Below are positions 8,283-16,134 of a stretch of DNA of 21,976 nt, piece by piece; position 1 is the stretch's first letter; the number at the start of each line of letters is the position of its first letter. The stretch is taken from contig JAUWFP010000012.1 of NCBI GenBank assembly GCA_030606845.1, positions 1 to 21,976 on the forward strand, written 5' to 3'. This DNA comes from Anaerolineales bacterium. GTDB taxonomy: Bacteria > Chloroflexota > Anaerolineae > Anaerolineales > E44-bin32. Made by a program: the position numbers and the translations under genes. The notes under the pieces were generated by a model that ran no database searches, was not told the DNA's origin, and saw only the letters and a list, made by a program, of their open reading frames with translations.

Positions 8283-10028
8283 ATGAAGAACGGTCCCTTT
8301 ATTCCAGCAACGGTTGAGAGACTCAAACGGCATCTCGCTCTGCTATATGGCGAATCAAATATCAGCGATATCCTCCCGCGTCTTGAACGAATCATTCAAA
8401 ATCACCTGGCACAATCCCCATCGAATGCTGCCCATGCCGGTCCTCTAACTGAAGAGGACGTGGTTCTTATTACCTACGGCGATCAAGTCCTGCGCAGCGG
8501 CCAGCTACCGCTTAAAGCGCTGAGTTCTTTTCTTCAAACCCATCTAAAAGAGATCGTCAGCAGCGCACATATCCTGCCCTTCTTTCCATATTCTTCCGAC
8601 GATGGCTTCTCCATAATTGACTACCGCCTTGTGAACCCGGTTATCGGCAGATGGGAGGACATCACAGAGATTGCATCCGATTTCCGTTTGATGGTTGACT
8701 CGGTGGTCAACCACATCTCAGTGAAAAGTGATTGGTTTCAGGGTTTCTTACAAGGCGATCGCCATTATCAAAACTACTTCATATCCGTCGATCCAGAAGA
8801 GGATTTATCAATGGTTGTGCGTCCGCGCGACTTACCTCTGCTTACTCCTTTCGATACCCATAGTGGTCAAATATATGTCTGGACAACCTTCAGCGCCGAT
8901 CAGGCCGATTTGAACTATGGCAATCCAGAAGTCCTCTTAGCGATCATCGACGTGCTCCTTTTTTACATTCGCCAGGGGACCCAATTGATCCGTTTAGATG
9001 CCATAGCCTTTCTATGGAAGGAAATCGGTTCTGCGTCCATTCACCTTCCGCAGACCCATGCCATCGTCCAATTAATGCGCACGATCGTGGATGCCATCGC
9101 ACCGTGGGTCTATCTAATCACGGAGACAAACGTCCCTCATCGTGAGAATGTCTCTTACTTTGGTGACGGAAACAATGAAGCACACCTCGTATATCAGTTC
9201 GCCTTGCCCCCTCTTGTACTGCACACCCTTTTATCCGGTGATGCTGGAAGCCTGACTGCTTGGGCCTCTGAGCTTGAAACTCCTTCCCGAAACACAACTT
9301 TCTTCAACTTCCTCGCTTCCCACGACGGTATCGGTCTGCGACCTGCTCAAGACTATCTCTCTAGCAGTGACATAGACCGTCTCGTCGAGTGGACGGAAGA
9401 ATGTACGGGTGGAGTGTCTTATCGTCGTGTAGGCGAAGTCGAAAGGACTCCATACGAACTCAACATCACGTATTTCGACGCGCTGAGGGATCCAGGCAGC
9501 GCCGATACCCCTTCCCCAAGATGGATTTCCCGTTTCATCTGCTCTCAAGCCATCATGCTATCTATGGCTGGTATCCCAGGGATCTACTTCCATAGCCTGT
9601 TTGGATCAAGAAATGACCTGATGGGCGTCGAAGCAACCGGTCGATTGCGGTCGATCAATCGCGAAAAATTTCAAGCGGATGATCTCGCTCAAAAGCTCTC
9701 TGACCCCACGAACACAGCATCGCAGATTTACCGCGCGTACTGCCGATTGTTGATGGCTAGAAAAAGCCATCCTGCCTTTAATCCATATGCCCCTCAACGC
9801 GTACTCAATTTACACCCCTGTATATTCGCTCTGCTGCGCACAGACCCTGATGGACTCAGGCGGATGATCTGTTTACATGAGGTGGCTGGCAAGACAACCA
9901 GATTGAATGTGGATATTCACGAGTCAGCCACCACTCATGCCGTCGATATTCTAACTGCCGAGGAACTTGACCTCCGCTCATGCGAACTTGAACCCTATCA
10001 GGTTCGCTGGATCACTCTCGATGAGTAA
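8283..10028 (+). CDS. GH13_18 glycoside phosphorylase, probably glucosylglycerate phosphorylase-like
   Basis: This 581-residue protein is a full-length sucrose-phosphorylase-family (GH13 subfamily 18) enzyme. Early signatures include DVVLITYGDQ and LPFFPYSSDDGFSIIDY. The catalytic set is intact: nucleophile Asp239 (RLDAIAF), acid/base Glu281 (TETNVPH) and transition-state Asp348 (ASHDGIG). The run RPRDLPLLTPF, the TETNVPH motif and SLFGSRND resemble, from memory, E. coli YcjM-type glucosylglycerate phosphorylases more than classical sucrose phosphorylases. Such enzymes use phosphate to split an alpha-glucoside into glucose 1-phosphate and the acceptor in the cytoplasm. The neighbourhood (LacI regulator, binding protein, two permeases) also mirrors the ycj locus. 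Sucrose, sucrose 6'-phosphate or glucosylglycerol specificity remains possible. The ribosome site is tight, only two bases from the ATG. Confidence 0.85.
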   Translation: MKNGPFIPATVERLKRHLALLYGESNISDILPRLERIIQNHLAQSPSNAAHAGPLTEEDVVLITYGDQVLRSGQLPLKALSSFLQTHLKEIVSSAHILPFFPYSSDDGFSIIDYRLVNPVIGRWEDITEIASDFRLMVDSVVNHISVKSDWFQGFLQGDRHYQNYFISVDPEEDLSMVVRPRDLPLLTPFDTHSGQIYVWTTFSADQADLNYGNPEVLLAIIDVLLFYIRQGTQLIRLDAIAFLWKEIGSASIHLPQTHAIVQLMRTIVDAIAPWVYLITETNVPHRENVSYFGDGNNEAHLVYQFALPPLVLHTLLSGDAGSLTAWASELETPSRNTTFFNFLASHDGIGLRPAQDYLSSSDIDRLVEWTEECTGGVSYRRVGEVERTPYELNITYFDALRDPGSADTPSPRWISRFICSQAIMLSMAGIPGIYFHSLFGSRNDLMGVEATGRLRSINREKFQADDLAQKLSDPTNTASQIYRAYCRLLMARKSHPAFNPYAPQRVLNLHPCIFALLRTDPDGLRRMICLHEVAGKTTRLNVDIHESATTHAVDILTAEELDLRSCELEPYQVRWITLDE

Positions 10029-10545
10029 ACGATACTGTGAGACCGCTCTGAGCTACGATCCGAACTCGCTACTATCACACCGCAGCCGTTGAGAACAGAG
10101 GACGTCTACCGTAGATACAACACAATCGCAAATCACCCTTCCATGATGCAAACACCCCCTCTATCAAGATCAAGCCCTTTACCTTATAGTCCTGAAGATT
10201 TTTTCGGTATTTATTCCAACCAGGTCTTCACATCTCGAATTTCCACACCCTTATTCCGATCGAATAATTGCGCACAGAGCTGTTTTACGATATCTTCTCC
10301 ATCAGTTTTCAACAACCCCTCGACCAGAGCCCTTGGTTGATGTGCGTTGATCTATCGTGGACAATCTTACCGAGGTCCCGCCGGACAAGAATGATGCTTA
10401 CTGTATTAAGAGAAACGCTGCTTATTCGCACATTTATTGAGCTGTTCGGCGAAAACCCCACTCACAATAAACCTCAAAATCGTACTGAGGCCAGGGAGCG
10501 ATTTTTTCGTCTTCTGACATCAAACACCTTCATTTCGGAGATACT
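10029..10545. other. Intergenic stretch between phosphorylase and glycosyltransferase
   Basis: These 517 bases contain short open frames on the plus strand (for example 10268-10549) but none has a ribosome site, a recognisable motif or a composition like the flanking genes. The only clear structures are overlapping inverted repeats at 10472-10507, listed separately, and the GGAG (10537-10540) that serves the glycosyltransferase. The length suggests an independent promoter for the glycosyltransferase, though no good -35/-10 pair stands out. Confidence 0.4.
10472..10507 (+). terminator. Possible terminator or attenuator before the glycosyltransferase
   Basis: AAAATCG (10476-10482) can pair with CGATTTT (10499-10505), which leads into a T run ending at 10507, as in an intrinsic terminator. 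An alternative stem, CCTCA (10472-10476) with TGAGG (10486-10490), overlaps the left arm and its loop and would exclude the first. The stems are short and AT-rich. A terminator of upstream transcription or an attenuation switch are both possible. Confidence 0.35.
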
Positions 10546-11808
10546 ATGAACTCCACACCCAGTCGAATCGGCTTCGTATCGACCCGTTTTTCAGGCACCG
10601 ATGGCGTCTCGCTCGAGACTGAGAAGTGGGCTACAGTTTTTAAACAGATGGGGCATGAGTGCTTTTACTTCAGTGGTGAGTCGGATCGCCCAGAGGAATC
10701 CTCCGTCGTCGTCCCTGAAGCGCACTTTAAGCACCCCGACATAGAAGCTATTAATCGCGATCTCTTTGACGACATTTCCCGCTCGTCGAAAACTTCCGGG
10801 CTTATCCAAGCCATCCGCTTCCATTTGAAGCAGCACCTTTACCAGTTCCTGAGAACCTTCGATATCAATCTTCTGGTTATTGAGAACGCATTCGCAATCC
10901 CAATGAACGTGCCCCTCGGTCTGGCAATGAGCGAACTCATCGCCGAGACGAACATCCCGACGATCGCACATCATCACGACTTCGCCTGGGAGCGCAATCG
11001 CTTTGCTGTCAACGCCGCCGGGGACTACCTTCGCTCTTCTTTCCCACCGATCCTGCCCTCGATCTACCATGTTGTGATCAATTCTTTCGCCGCACAGCAG
11101 CTGGCCCTGCGGACCGGTGCCCGCTCATTGCTCATCCCTAATGTTATGGACTTCGATAACCCGCCGCCTTCTGCCGACGAGTACACACTCGATCTGCGCG
11201 AGTCCCTTGGAATAGGACCAGAACAGCACTTCCTCCTCCAGCCAACACGCATCGTGCCGCGCAAGCGTATTGAACTCGCCATCGAGCTGACACGAAGGAT
11301 CGATTCCGATAGCGTGCTTGTGATCACACATCAATCTGGAGATGAGGGCTCAGCATACGAACAACGGGTACGTGAATATGCCGATCTAATGGGTATCCAC
11401 GTCATTTTCGGATCAGAGATTGTCAACCATAACCGAGGCAAAACGGATGATGGCCGCAAGGTTTATTCGCTTGCAGACACCTACCAGCAAGCAGATTTAG
11501 TCACATACCCCTCGACGATTGAGGGTTTCGGGAACGCTTTCCTGGAGACACTCTACTACAGCCGCCCGCTTGTAATCAGCAACTATGCCATCTTTAAGAC
11601 CGATATCCAACCGAAAGGGTTTCGCGTAATCGGCTTCGATGATTTCATTGAAGACGAAACTGTAAAGAACGCGATCGAAATCCTCGAGGATCCATCGATC
11701 GGGGAAGAAATGGCGGAGCATAACTATCAGATCGCTCGCCGTCATTACTCCTATCGCATACTTGAAACCAGTTTGGCCACTATCTTGAACCAATGCATGG
11801 GATCATGA
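10546..11808 (+). CDS. GT4-family glycosyltransferase, possibly acting on glucosylglycerate
   Basis: This 420-residue GT-B fold enzyme belongs to glycosyltransferase family 4. The N-terminal strand IGFVSTRFSGTDGVSLE (8-24) carries the acceptor-side glycine motif. HHHDF (142-146) lies in the acceptor domain, and LQPTRIVPRKRIELAI marks the donor phosphate-binding start of the C-terminal domain. The E-x7-E motif is Glu326 (EGFGNAFLE) and Glu334. GGAG lies five bases before ATG 10546. The FSGTDGVSLE-type subgroup resembles, from memory, mannosylglucosylglycerate synthases of thermophiles. Next to a glucosylglycerate-phosphorylase-like gene, a role in making a mannosyl-glucosyl-glycerate osmolyte is an attractive but unproven inference. 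It could instead act on glycolipid or polysaccharide precursors. The family is firm, the substrate weak. Confidence 0.8.
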   Translation: MNSTPSRIGFVSTRFSGTDGVSLETEKWATVFKQMGHECFYFSGESDRPEESSVVVPEAHFKHPDIEAINRDLFDDISRSSKTSGLIQAIRFHLKQHLYQFLRTFDINLLVIENAFAIPMNVPLGLAMSELIAETNIPTIAHHHDFAWERNRFAVNAAGDYLRSSFPPILPSIYHVVINSFAAQQLALRTGARSLLIPNVMDFDNPPPSADEYTLDLRESLGIGPEQHFLLQPTRIVPRKRIELAIELTRRIDSDSVLVITHQSGDEGSAYEQRVREYADLMGIHVIFGSEIVNHNRGKTDDGRKVYSLADTYQQADLVTYPSTIEGFGNAFLETLYYSRPLVISNYAIFKTDIQPKGFRVIGFDDFIEDETVKNAIEILEDPSIGEEMAEHNYQIARRHYSYRILETSLATILNQCMGS

Positions 11809-11857
11809 TTGTAGATCATCGACCCAAACATCATAAACCTTGGAGTTAATCCTTCTC

Positions 11858-12781
11858 GTGACCCAACAAACACAAAACAACGAACGTTCGCTTTTTCAGA
11901 CGGTATTTCTCTCGCCTGAAGAACCTCGCCTGCGAGCAGGTTGGCGCCTGCTTCTACACACGCTTTACTATCTGGCGATAACGGTGACGCTTACCCTCGG
12001 CGCGCTACTCTTCTATCGAGGTGAGTTTGGGGTCAACACAACGTCAATTTCGCCCGACATCATGATTGGGTTTGTGAGTATCCTGTCTGCAACCTATCTC
12101 GCTCGCCGTTTTCTTGATTACCGCAGTTTTTCATCCCTCGGCCTCCAGATCGACCGGAGTACCCTCTCCGACCTGATCGTTGGATTTTTCATTCCTGGTC
12201 TTTTGATGGCCTTGATCTTTCTTGTCGAATACGCTGCGGGTTGGACACAATTCCAGGGTTGGTCCTGGCAGACTGTGGGGATATCCCAATCGGCCATTGG
12301 CCTGTTAGCCGGTCTTTCTGCTTTCATCATGGTCGGCATCAGCGAAGAGATTCTCAGCCGGGGCTATCACCTACAAAACCTTATCGAGGGCTTGAACCTT
12401 CACTGGGCTCTGTTTCTCTCATCGAGTGTCTTTGCCCTCTTGCACCTCTTTAACCCCTCCAGCAGCTTAATGTCTACCCTCGGTCTACTTGCCGCGGGTT
12501 ACTTTCTGGCTTATGGGTGGGTGCGGACCCGCAAACTGTGGCTTCCCATCGGCCTCCATATCGGCTGGAACTTCTTTGAGGGAAATGTGTTCGGTTTTCA
12601 TGTTAGCGGGATTGATACTTTCCGTCTGCTTCTGCACACCCCTTCCGGTCCGGAATTTATCACCGGCGGGCCCTTCGGTCCTGAAGCAGGGTTGATCGTC
12701 CTCCCGGCGATGCTGCTCGGCGCCTGGCTGGTTAAACTGTACACACGCGATCGGGTCAAGATTCAATCCAAAAACGCCTGA
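11858..12781 (+). CDS. CPBP (CAAX protease-like) family intramembrane metalloprotease
   Basis: From GTG 11858 this is a 307-residue multi-pass membrane protein with about seven or eight hydrophobic segments. All three CPBP motifs are present: Glu163-Glu164 with Arg168-Gly169 (EEILSRGY), Phe192 and His196 (FALLH), and His234 with Asn238 (HIGWN). These coordinate the catalytic metal and water in Rce1-like proteases. GGAG at 11842-11845 precedes the GTG by twelve bases; an in-frame TTG at 11840 would overlap that GGAG, so GTG is preferred. Bacterial members act in prenylated-peptide maturation, bacteriocin self-immunity or stress signalling; nothing here tells which. It follows the glycosyltransferase by 49 bases and may be co-transcribed with it. 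Confidence 0.9.
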   Translation: MTQQTQNNERSLFQTVFLSPEEPRLRAGWRLLLHTLYYLAITVTLTLGALLFYRGEFGVNTTSISPDIMIGFVSILSATYLARRFLDYRSFSSLGLQIDRSTLSDLIVGFFIPGLLMALIFLVEYAAGWTQFQGWSWQTVGISQSAIGLLAGLSAFIMVGISEEILSRGYHLQNLIEGLNLHWALFLSSSVFALLHLFNPSSSLMSTLGLLAAGYFLAYGWVRTRKLWLPIGLHIGWNFFEGNVFGFHVSGIDTFRLLLHTPSGPEFITGGPFGPEAGLIVLPAMLLGAWLVKLYTRDRVKIQSKNA

Positions 12782-12999
12782 GCACCCAAAACCTACATCA
12801 AGCAAGACAAAGTTAGTTTTCCTCAACTACACCCCAACCTTCGCTGGCATCTTTGCCATATGAAAAGACCATCTTCTCCAATCTCTCTTCTTGCACTCTC
12901 GGGCAGGATGCTCCTTTTATAGTTATTGCAGGTTTCGCCGAACCGGCTGCACATGGGGGCGATGAGACTTGCCACATACACATAAGCCAAAAGTCGCGC

Positions 13000-13028
13000 T
13001 TGACTCAAAGGAACGTTTGTTCTATACT
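13000..13028 (+). promoter_or_regulatory. Strong sigma-70-type promoter, LexA-box controlled
   Basis: TTGACT (13000-13005) and TATACT (13023-13028) are separated by the ideal 17 bases, each matching five of six consensus positions. The spacer is almost filled by the first LexA-like box, and the second box lies just downstream of the expected transcription start. This is one of the best consensus promoters in the window and points at the membrane-protein gene starting at 13069. Confidence 0.8.
13010..13023. promoter_or_regulatory. LexA-like (SOS) box 1
   Basis: GGAACGTTTGTTCT contains GAAC-N4-GTTC (13011-13022), the core of the Gram-positive and Chloroflexota type SOS box. It lies in the promoter spacer, so bound LexA would exclude RNA polymerase. 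Confidence 0.7.
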
Positions 13029-13039
13029 GCGACTAATCT

Positions 13040-13053
13040 AGAACATCTGTTCT
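13040..13053. promoter_or_regulatory. LexA-like (SOS) box 2
   Basis: AGAACATCTGTTCT is a perfect 6-base inverted repeat around a 2-base centre and contains GAAC-N4-GTTC (13041-13052). Its centre lies 30 bp, about three helical turns, from the centre of box 1. The two boxes therefore lie on the same face of the helix, which would allow cooperative repression. Confidence 0.75.
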
Positions 13054-13068
13054 CTATGGAGGTCGGCC

Positions 13069-13791
13069 ATGTCCACTTATGCTAGAACCACTCGCCCCAA
13101 GCTGGGTTTCCAGCTAAATGCAGTCGTACGCAACACTCTCGACCGCATTAAGATGCCGCGCACATCCCTGTTCGGCCTGATCATGATCGGTGCACTGATC
13201 GCCTTCGAAGTCTTTAACTACGGGACGACTGAGTTCGCCCTCACGGATCTTCTAGGCAGCCTGCGATTCGCTGGACTGCGCTGGTCAACAATCCTCGCCC
13301 TCGCCTTCTGCAGCATGGACTTCGCCGGGATCGCGCGCTTGTTTTCACCCGATCAAGGCGACAGTCGCTCTGGAGAACTCTGGTACCTTCTTGGTGCCTG
13401 GCTCCTTGCCGCAACGATGAACGCGATGCTCACATGGTGGGCAGTTTCCCTCGCCCTCATTGGGCACGCAGGCCTGGGAAATGAAATCCTGGGACGCGAA
13501 GCCTTACTCAGTTCTGTTCCGGCGTTTGTCGCTCTTCTCGTTTGGCTTATTCGCATCCTGATGATCGGGACCTTCACGCTTACCGGAAAACGTCGGATTA
13601 ACAAAGCATCGCCTCGCTCAACAGCATCCAGGCGCACCGCGAAGCGTGCATCGACCGCAACCAGGGCGATGCCAACCGAGAACCCAGCACACACTTCTAT
13701 CAGGGAACATCCTAAACAAAAACCTCAGCCCAGGCGCAATGGCAACTACCGCCAACAGCCCCTTTCAGCCAAACCACAGCGTTCCCGCTAA
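13069..13791 (+). CDS. SOS-controlled four-helix membrane protein with basic tail, function unknown
   Basis: I do not recognise this 240-residue protein with certainty. It has a short basic N-terminus and about four membrane segments (roughly 33-51, 70-90, 104-130 and 148-171). A cytoplasmic-looking tail of about 65 residues rich in Lys, Arg, Pro, Thr and Gln follows. Notable soluble segments are DFAGIARLFSPDQGD (84-98), between helices two and three, and GNEILGREALL (137-147). GGAGG (13058-13062) lies six bases before the ATG. The promoter carries two LexA-like boxes, and a lytic transglycosylase gene follows after six bases. This suggests a DNA-damage-induced membrane complex, such as a secretion or DNA-transfer channel component, a lysis function or a division inhibitor. 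None of these is established. Confidence 0.8.
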   Translation: MSTYARTTRPKLGFQLNAVVRNTLDRIKMPRTSLFGLIMIGALIAFEVFNYGTTEFALTDLLGSLRFAGLRWSTILALAFCSMDFAGIARLFSPDQGDSRSGELWYLLGAWLLAATMNAMLTWWAVSLALIGHAGLGNEILGREALLSSVPAFVALLVWLIRILMIGTFTLTGKRRINKASPRSTASRRTAKRASTATRAMPTENPAHTSIREHPKQKPQPRRNGNYRQQPLSAKPQRSR

Positions 13792-13797
13792 TCCGTT

Positions 13798-14622
13798 ATG
13801 GGCTTGCACACCTGGTGCGAAATGAAGAGGGAGAACATCCCGCAGGATGATCACAGCAATCTCGGTTTTCCTGCATGTTCTCCCTCTGTCCCCGTTCACA
13901 GCATCCCTCTAATCCTCTTAGTCGCGCTTGCATTCACAACCGCAACCTCCTTTAGCGCGTTACGCGTGCACTTTCTTGCCGTCGTCAATGATAAAGCTAC
14001 AACCTCAACATCCAGCTCCAATGCAATCAATGCGCTAATCGGTGAGCAAATTTCGAATCAGCCCGTTGATCTTTCTCAGGATCTCAATCTAAATGCATTT
14101 ACACCAGAAGTTCAACGTTGGGGTGTTCAAATTGAGCGCTGGGCAGAAGATTATGACCTCCCCGTGGAACTTGTGGCCATCGTTATGCAAATCGAATCTT
14201 GTGGTGATCCCACAGCAGTCTCGAGTGCCGGCGCCCGCGGTTTATTTCAAGTCATGCCCTTCCATTTTGGCGCTGGTGAGGATTGGATGGACTCCGAGAT
14301 CAATGCCACACGTGGCATGGAATATCTCGCGCGTTCGTACCAGTTATCCAATGGGAAGATTGACTTAACACTTGCGGGTTATAACGGCGGACATAGTGTC
14401 ATCGCCCGCCATCCATCTACCTGGCCGGCCGAGACCCAGCGATACGTTTATTGGGGAGCGGGGATCTGGGGAGACCTCGGCAGCGACACCATTCCTAGTC
14501 CCACCTTGAATGAGTGGCTAATCGCAGGGGGTGAACATCTATGCAGACGAGCCTTAGATGTCTCAATACTCAATTATTCCCAAACCCGTTATACCGATAA
14601 TGGGTCTTCACCAATTGGCTAG
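13798..14622 (+). CDS. Membrane-anchored lytic transglycosylase (SLT / GH23 domain)
   Basis: From ATG 13798 this is a 274-residue protein. One hydrophobic segment (about 36-56) acts as an anchor or signal, followed by a Ser/Thr-rich linker and a soluble lytic transglycosylase domain from about residue 105. The domain shows catalytic Glu133 (MQIESCGDP), SSAGARGLFQVMP (142-154), AGYNGG (193-198) and ETQRYV (212-217), all classic GH23 motifs. It would cut glycan strands of peptidoglycan outside the membrane. It follows the SOS-controlled membrane protein by six bases and is probably in the same transcript; no Shine-Dalgarno precedes ATG 13798. An in-frame ATG at 13822 is an alternative start and lies directly before a large hairpin, so translation may depend on coupling. 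Dedicated transglycosylases of this type commonly accompany conjugation, secretion or phage systems. Confidence 0.88.
   Translation: MGLHTWCEMKRENIPQDDHSNLGFPACSPSVPVHSIPLILLVALAFTTATSFSALRVHFLAVVNDKATTSTSSSNAINALIGEQISNQPVDLSQDLNLNAFTPEVQRWGVQIERWAEDYDLPVELVAIVMQIESCGDPTAVSSAGARGLFQVMPFHFGAGEDWMDSEINATRGMEYLARSYQLSNGKIDLTLAGYNGGHSVIARHPSTWPAETQRYVYWGAGIWGDLGSDTIPSPTLNEWLIAGGEHLCRRALDVSILNYSQTRYTDNGSSPIG
13827..13886 (+). repeat. Large inverted repeat (hairpin) at the 5' end of the transglycosylase gene
   Basis: The left arm is GAGGGAGAACAT (13827-13838) plus GCAGGA (13842-13847). The right arm is TCCTGC (13869-13874) plus ATGTTCTCCCTC (13875-13886). The eighteen perfect base pairs are interrupted only by a CCC bulge, around a 21-base loop. 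No T run follows. The hairpin begins three bases after the alternative ATG at 13822 and lies wholly within coding sequence. Confidence 0.75.
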
Positions 14623-14700
14623 GATGTGATTCTCAGCTGAGGGGGTTCTCTACTGCGCGATCACGGACAGCTCCCATCCAGGCGGAATCTGTATTCACAC

Positions 14701-16134
14701 TTATTCGCCCTTTGGGGCCACATCAAGAGAACTAAATTCTCCCTCTTCCTGCGGACCACACGATCCTTCAAGCAACGGGAGAGAGACGATAAAAGTCGTG
14801 CCCTTACCAACGGATGATTCAACTTTGATATCTCCACCATGATGGCGAGTAATCCAGTACGCAATCGACAATCCCAGGCCGGCGCCGGCACCCTTGTTCC
14901 TGTTTCGTGATGGGTCCCGTCGATAAAAGCGCTCGAATATTCTGGACAACTCGTCTTCCGGTATACCGGGTCCTTCATCAACTACGCTGAGTTTGGCCCA
15001 TTGCCCTTCACACTTCAATCCTATTTGCACTTCGCTCGCGTCCGGGGCATGCTCAAGTGCGTTTGCGACCACATTTAACAATACTTGCTTCAGCCGGTCA
15101 CGGTCACCGACCACGCGGGCTTGGTCCTCGCCACCAATGCGCACTTTTACCCTTCCTCCTGCAAGAACCTTAGCTTGCCGATACACTTCTAACATCAACG
15201 TATCCAGTTCAACCGGGTCCCTTGAGAAAGGAAGTTTTCCCGTCTCAGCCTGCGCCAGTAATAGCAGGTCACTTACAAGGCGTGTAAGCCGATCTACTTC
15301 TGAACTGATTGCATCCAATGACTCCTCGTCAGCAACGCCAAATTGCCGGATAAGATCGACATTTCCCCGGATGGCTGTTAGTGGCGTTCGAAGTTCATGC
15401 GACACATCAGCGAGGAACCGTTTCTGTGTATTAAAAAGACCTTCCAGTCTTTCCATGGTTGCATTGAAAGCTTGAATCAACCTTCCCACTTCGTCCGTCT
15501 TCTGTCCTATGAGAGGGATCCTTCGTGAGAGATCATCTGTTGCCGTAATTTGAATAGCAGTCTGAGTAACTTGATCAAGTGGACTCAGCGCCGCACTCGC
15601 TACTAAATAGCCAATTATCGCAGCAACAATCAACGCCATGAGTTCTCCCACCAGAAGCATGATCAACAGCGTTTGAGAAACTAAATTGACAGTCGCCAAA
15701 GATGTGCCAAGCTGTAAATACCCCAAGACCTCGTCCCCGGGCGTTGATACAACTGGCACGGTCAGTATTCGGTAATCTACCCCCAGAATATTTTTAGTGC
15801 TGAAAACATTTTCATCCATGGAGAGATTATTAGGATCGAAGGCGCTTTCCACTGGCGGCGCATTTTCTGACTGCCACACGATCTCCCCATCATCCCGCAA
15901 GATCTGAACCGAGACATTGGAAGTTAGATCTAAGGCTCTAAGAGTAATGGCCAAATCCTCCGGAATTCCATCCGCCATCGTAAGCAGGATGTCATCCGCG
16001 GTGCGATCAAGTGTGCTTTCTATCTGGTTTGTGAGGTTAAAGGAGACCGAAATATAGACTAGACTGCCGAAGAGGATCAAGACAACAGCAAGAACAGCGG
16101 TATACCAGAGCGTTAAACGAGCACGAAGAGTCAC
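14701..16134 (-). CDS. Sensor histidine kinase, HAMP and HisKA/HATPase domains
   Basis: This 477-residue kinase has two membrane helices (about 12-32 and 152-178) flanking an extracytoplasmic sensor of about 120 residues. A HAMP segment around 180-232 and a HisKA dimerisation domain with phospho-acceptor His246 (FLADVSHELRTPL) follow. The HATPase domain carries the N box (NVVANALEHAP), DEGPGIPEDEL, FERFYRRD and GAGLGLSIAYW. The start codon is GTG and overlaps the regulator's stop codon by four bases (GTGA), so the two proteins are translationally coupled. It autophosphorylates in response to an unknown envelope signal and passes phosphate to the regulator encoded just upstream. The sensor region shows no domain I can name. 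It converges with the lytic transglycosylase gene, leaving 78 bases between them. Confidence 0.95.
   Translation of the reverse strand: MTLRARLTLWYTAVLAVVLILFGSLVYISVSFNLTNQIESTLDRTADDILLTMADGIPEDLAITLRALDLTSNVSVQILRDDGEIVWQSENAPPVESAFDPNNLSMDENVFSTKNILGVDYRILTVPVVSTPGDEVLGYLQLGTSLATVNLVSQTLLIMLLVGELMALIVAAIIGYLVASAALSPLDQVTQTAIQITATDDLSRRIPLIGQKTDEVGRLIQAFNATMERLEGLFNTQKRFLADVSHELRTPLTAIRGNVDLIRQFGVADEESLDAISSEVDRLTRLVSDLLLLAQAETGKLPFSRDPVELDTLMLEVYRQAKVLAGGRVKVRIGGEDQARVVGDRDRLKQVLLNVVANALEHAPDASEVQIGLKCEGQWAKLSVVDEGPGIPEDELSRIFERFYRRDPSRNRNKGAGAGLGLSIAYWITRHHGGDIKVESSVGKGTTFIVSLPLLEGSCGPQEEGEFSSLDVAPKGE

Noticed and set aside
10268..10549. 93-codon open frame before the glycosyltransferase
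   Set aside because: It has no ribosome site or recognisable motif, and it overlaps both the candidate terminator and the glycosyltransferase start.
11886..11893. GAACGTTC as a LexA site inside the CPBP protease gene
   Set aside because: There is no spacer between half-sites and it lies within coding sequence away from a promoter.
14632..14641. CTCAGCTGAG palindrome between the convergent transglycosylase and kinase genes as a bidirectional terminator
   Set aside because: A self-complementary 10-mer has no loop to form a proper hairpin, and no T run follows on either strand.
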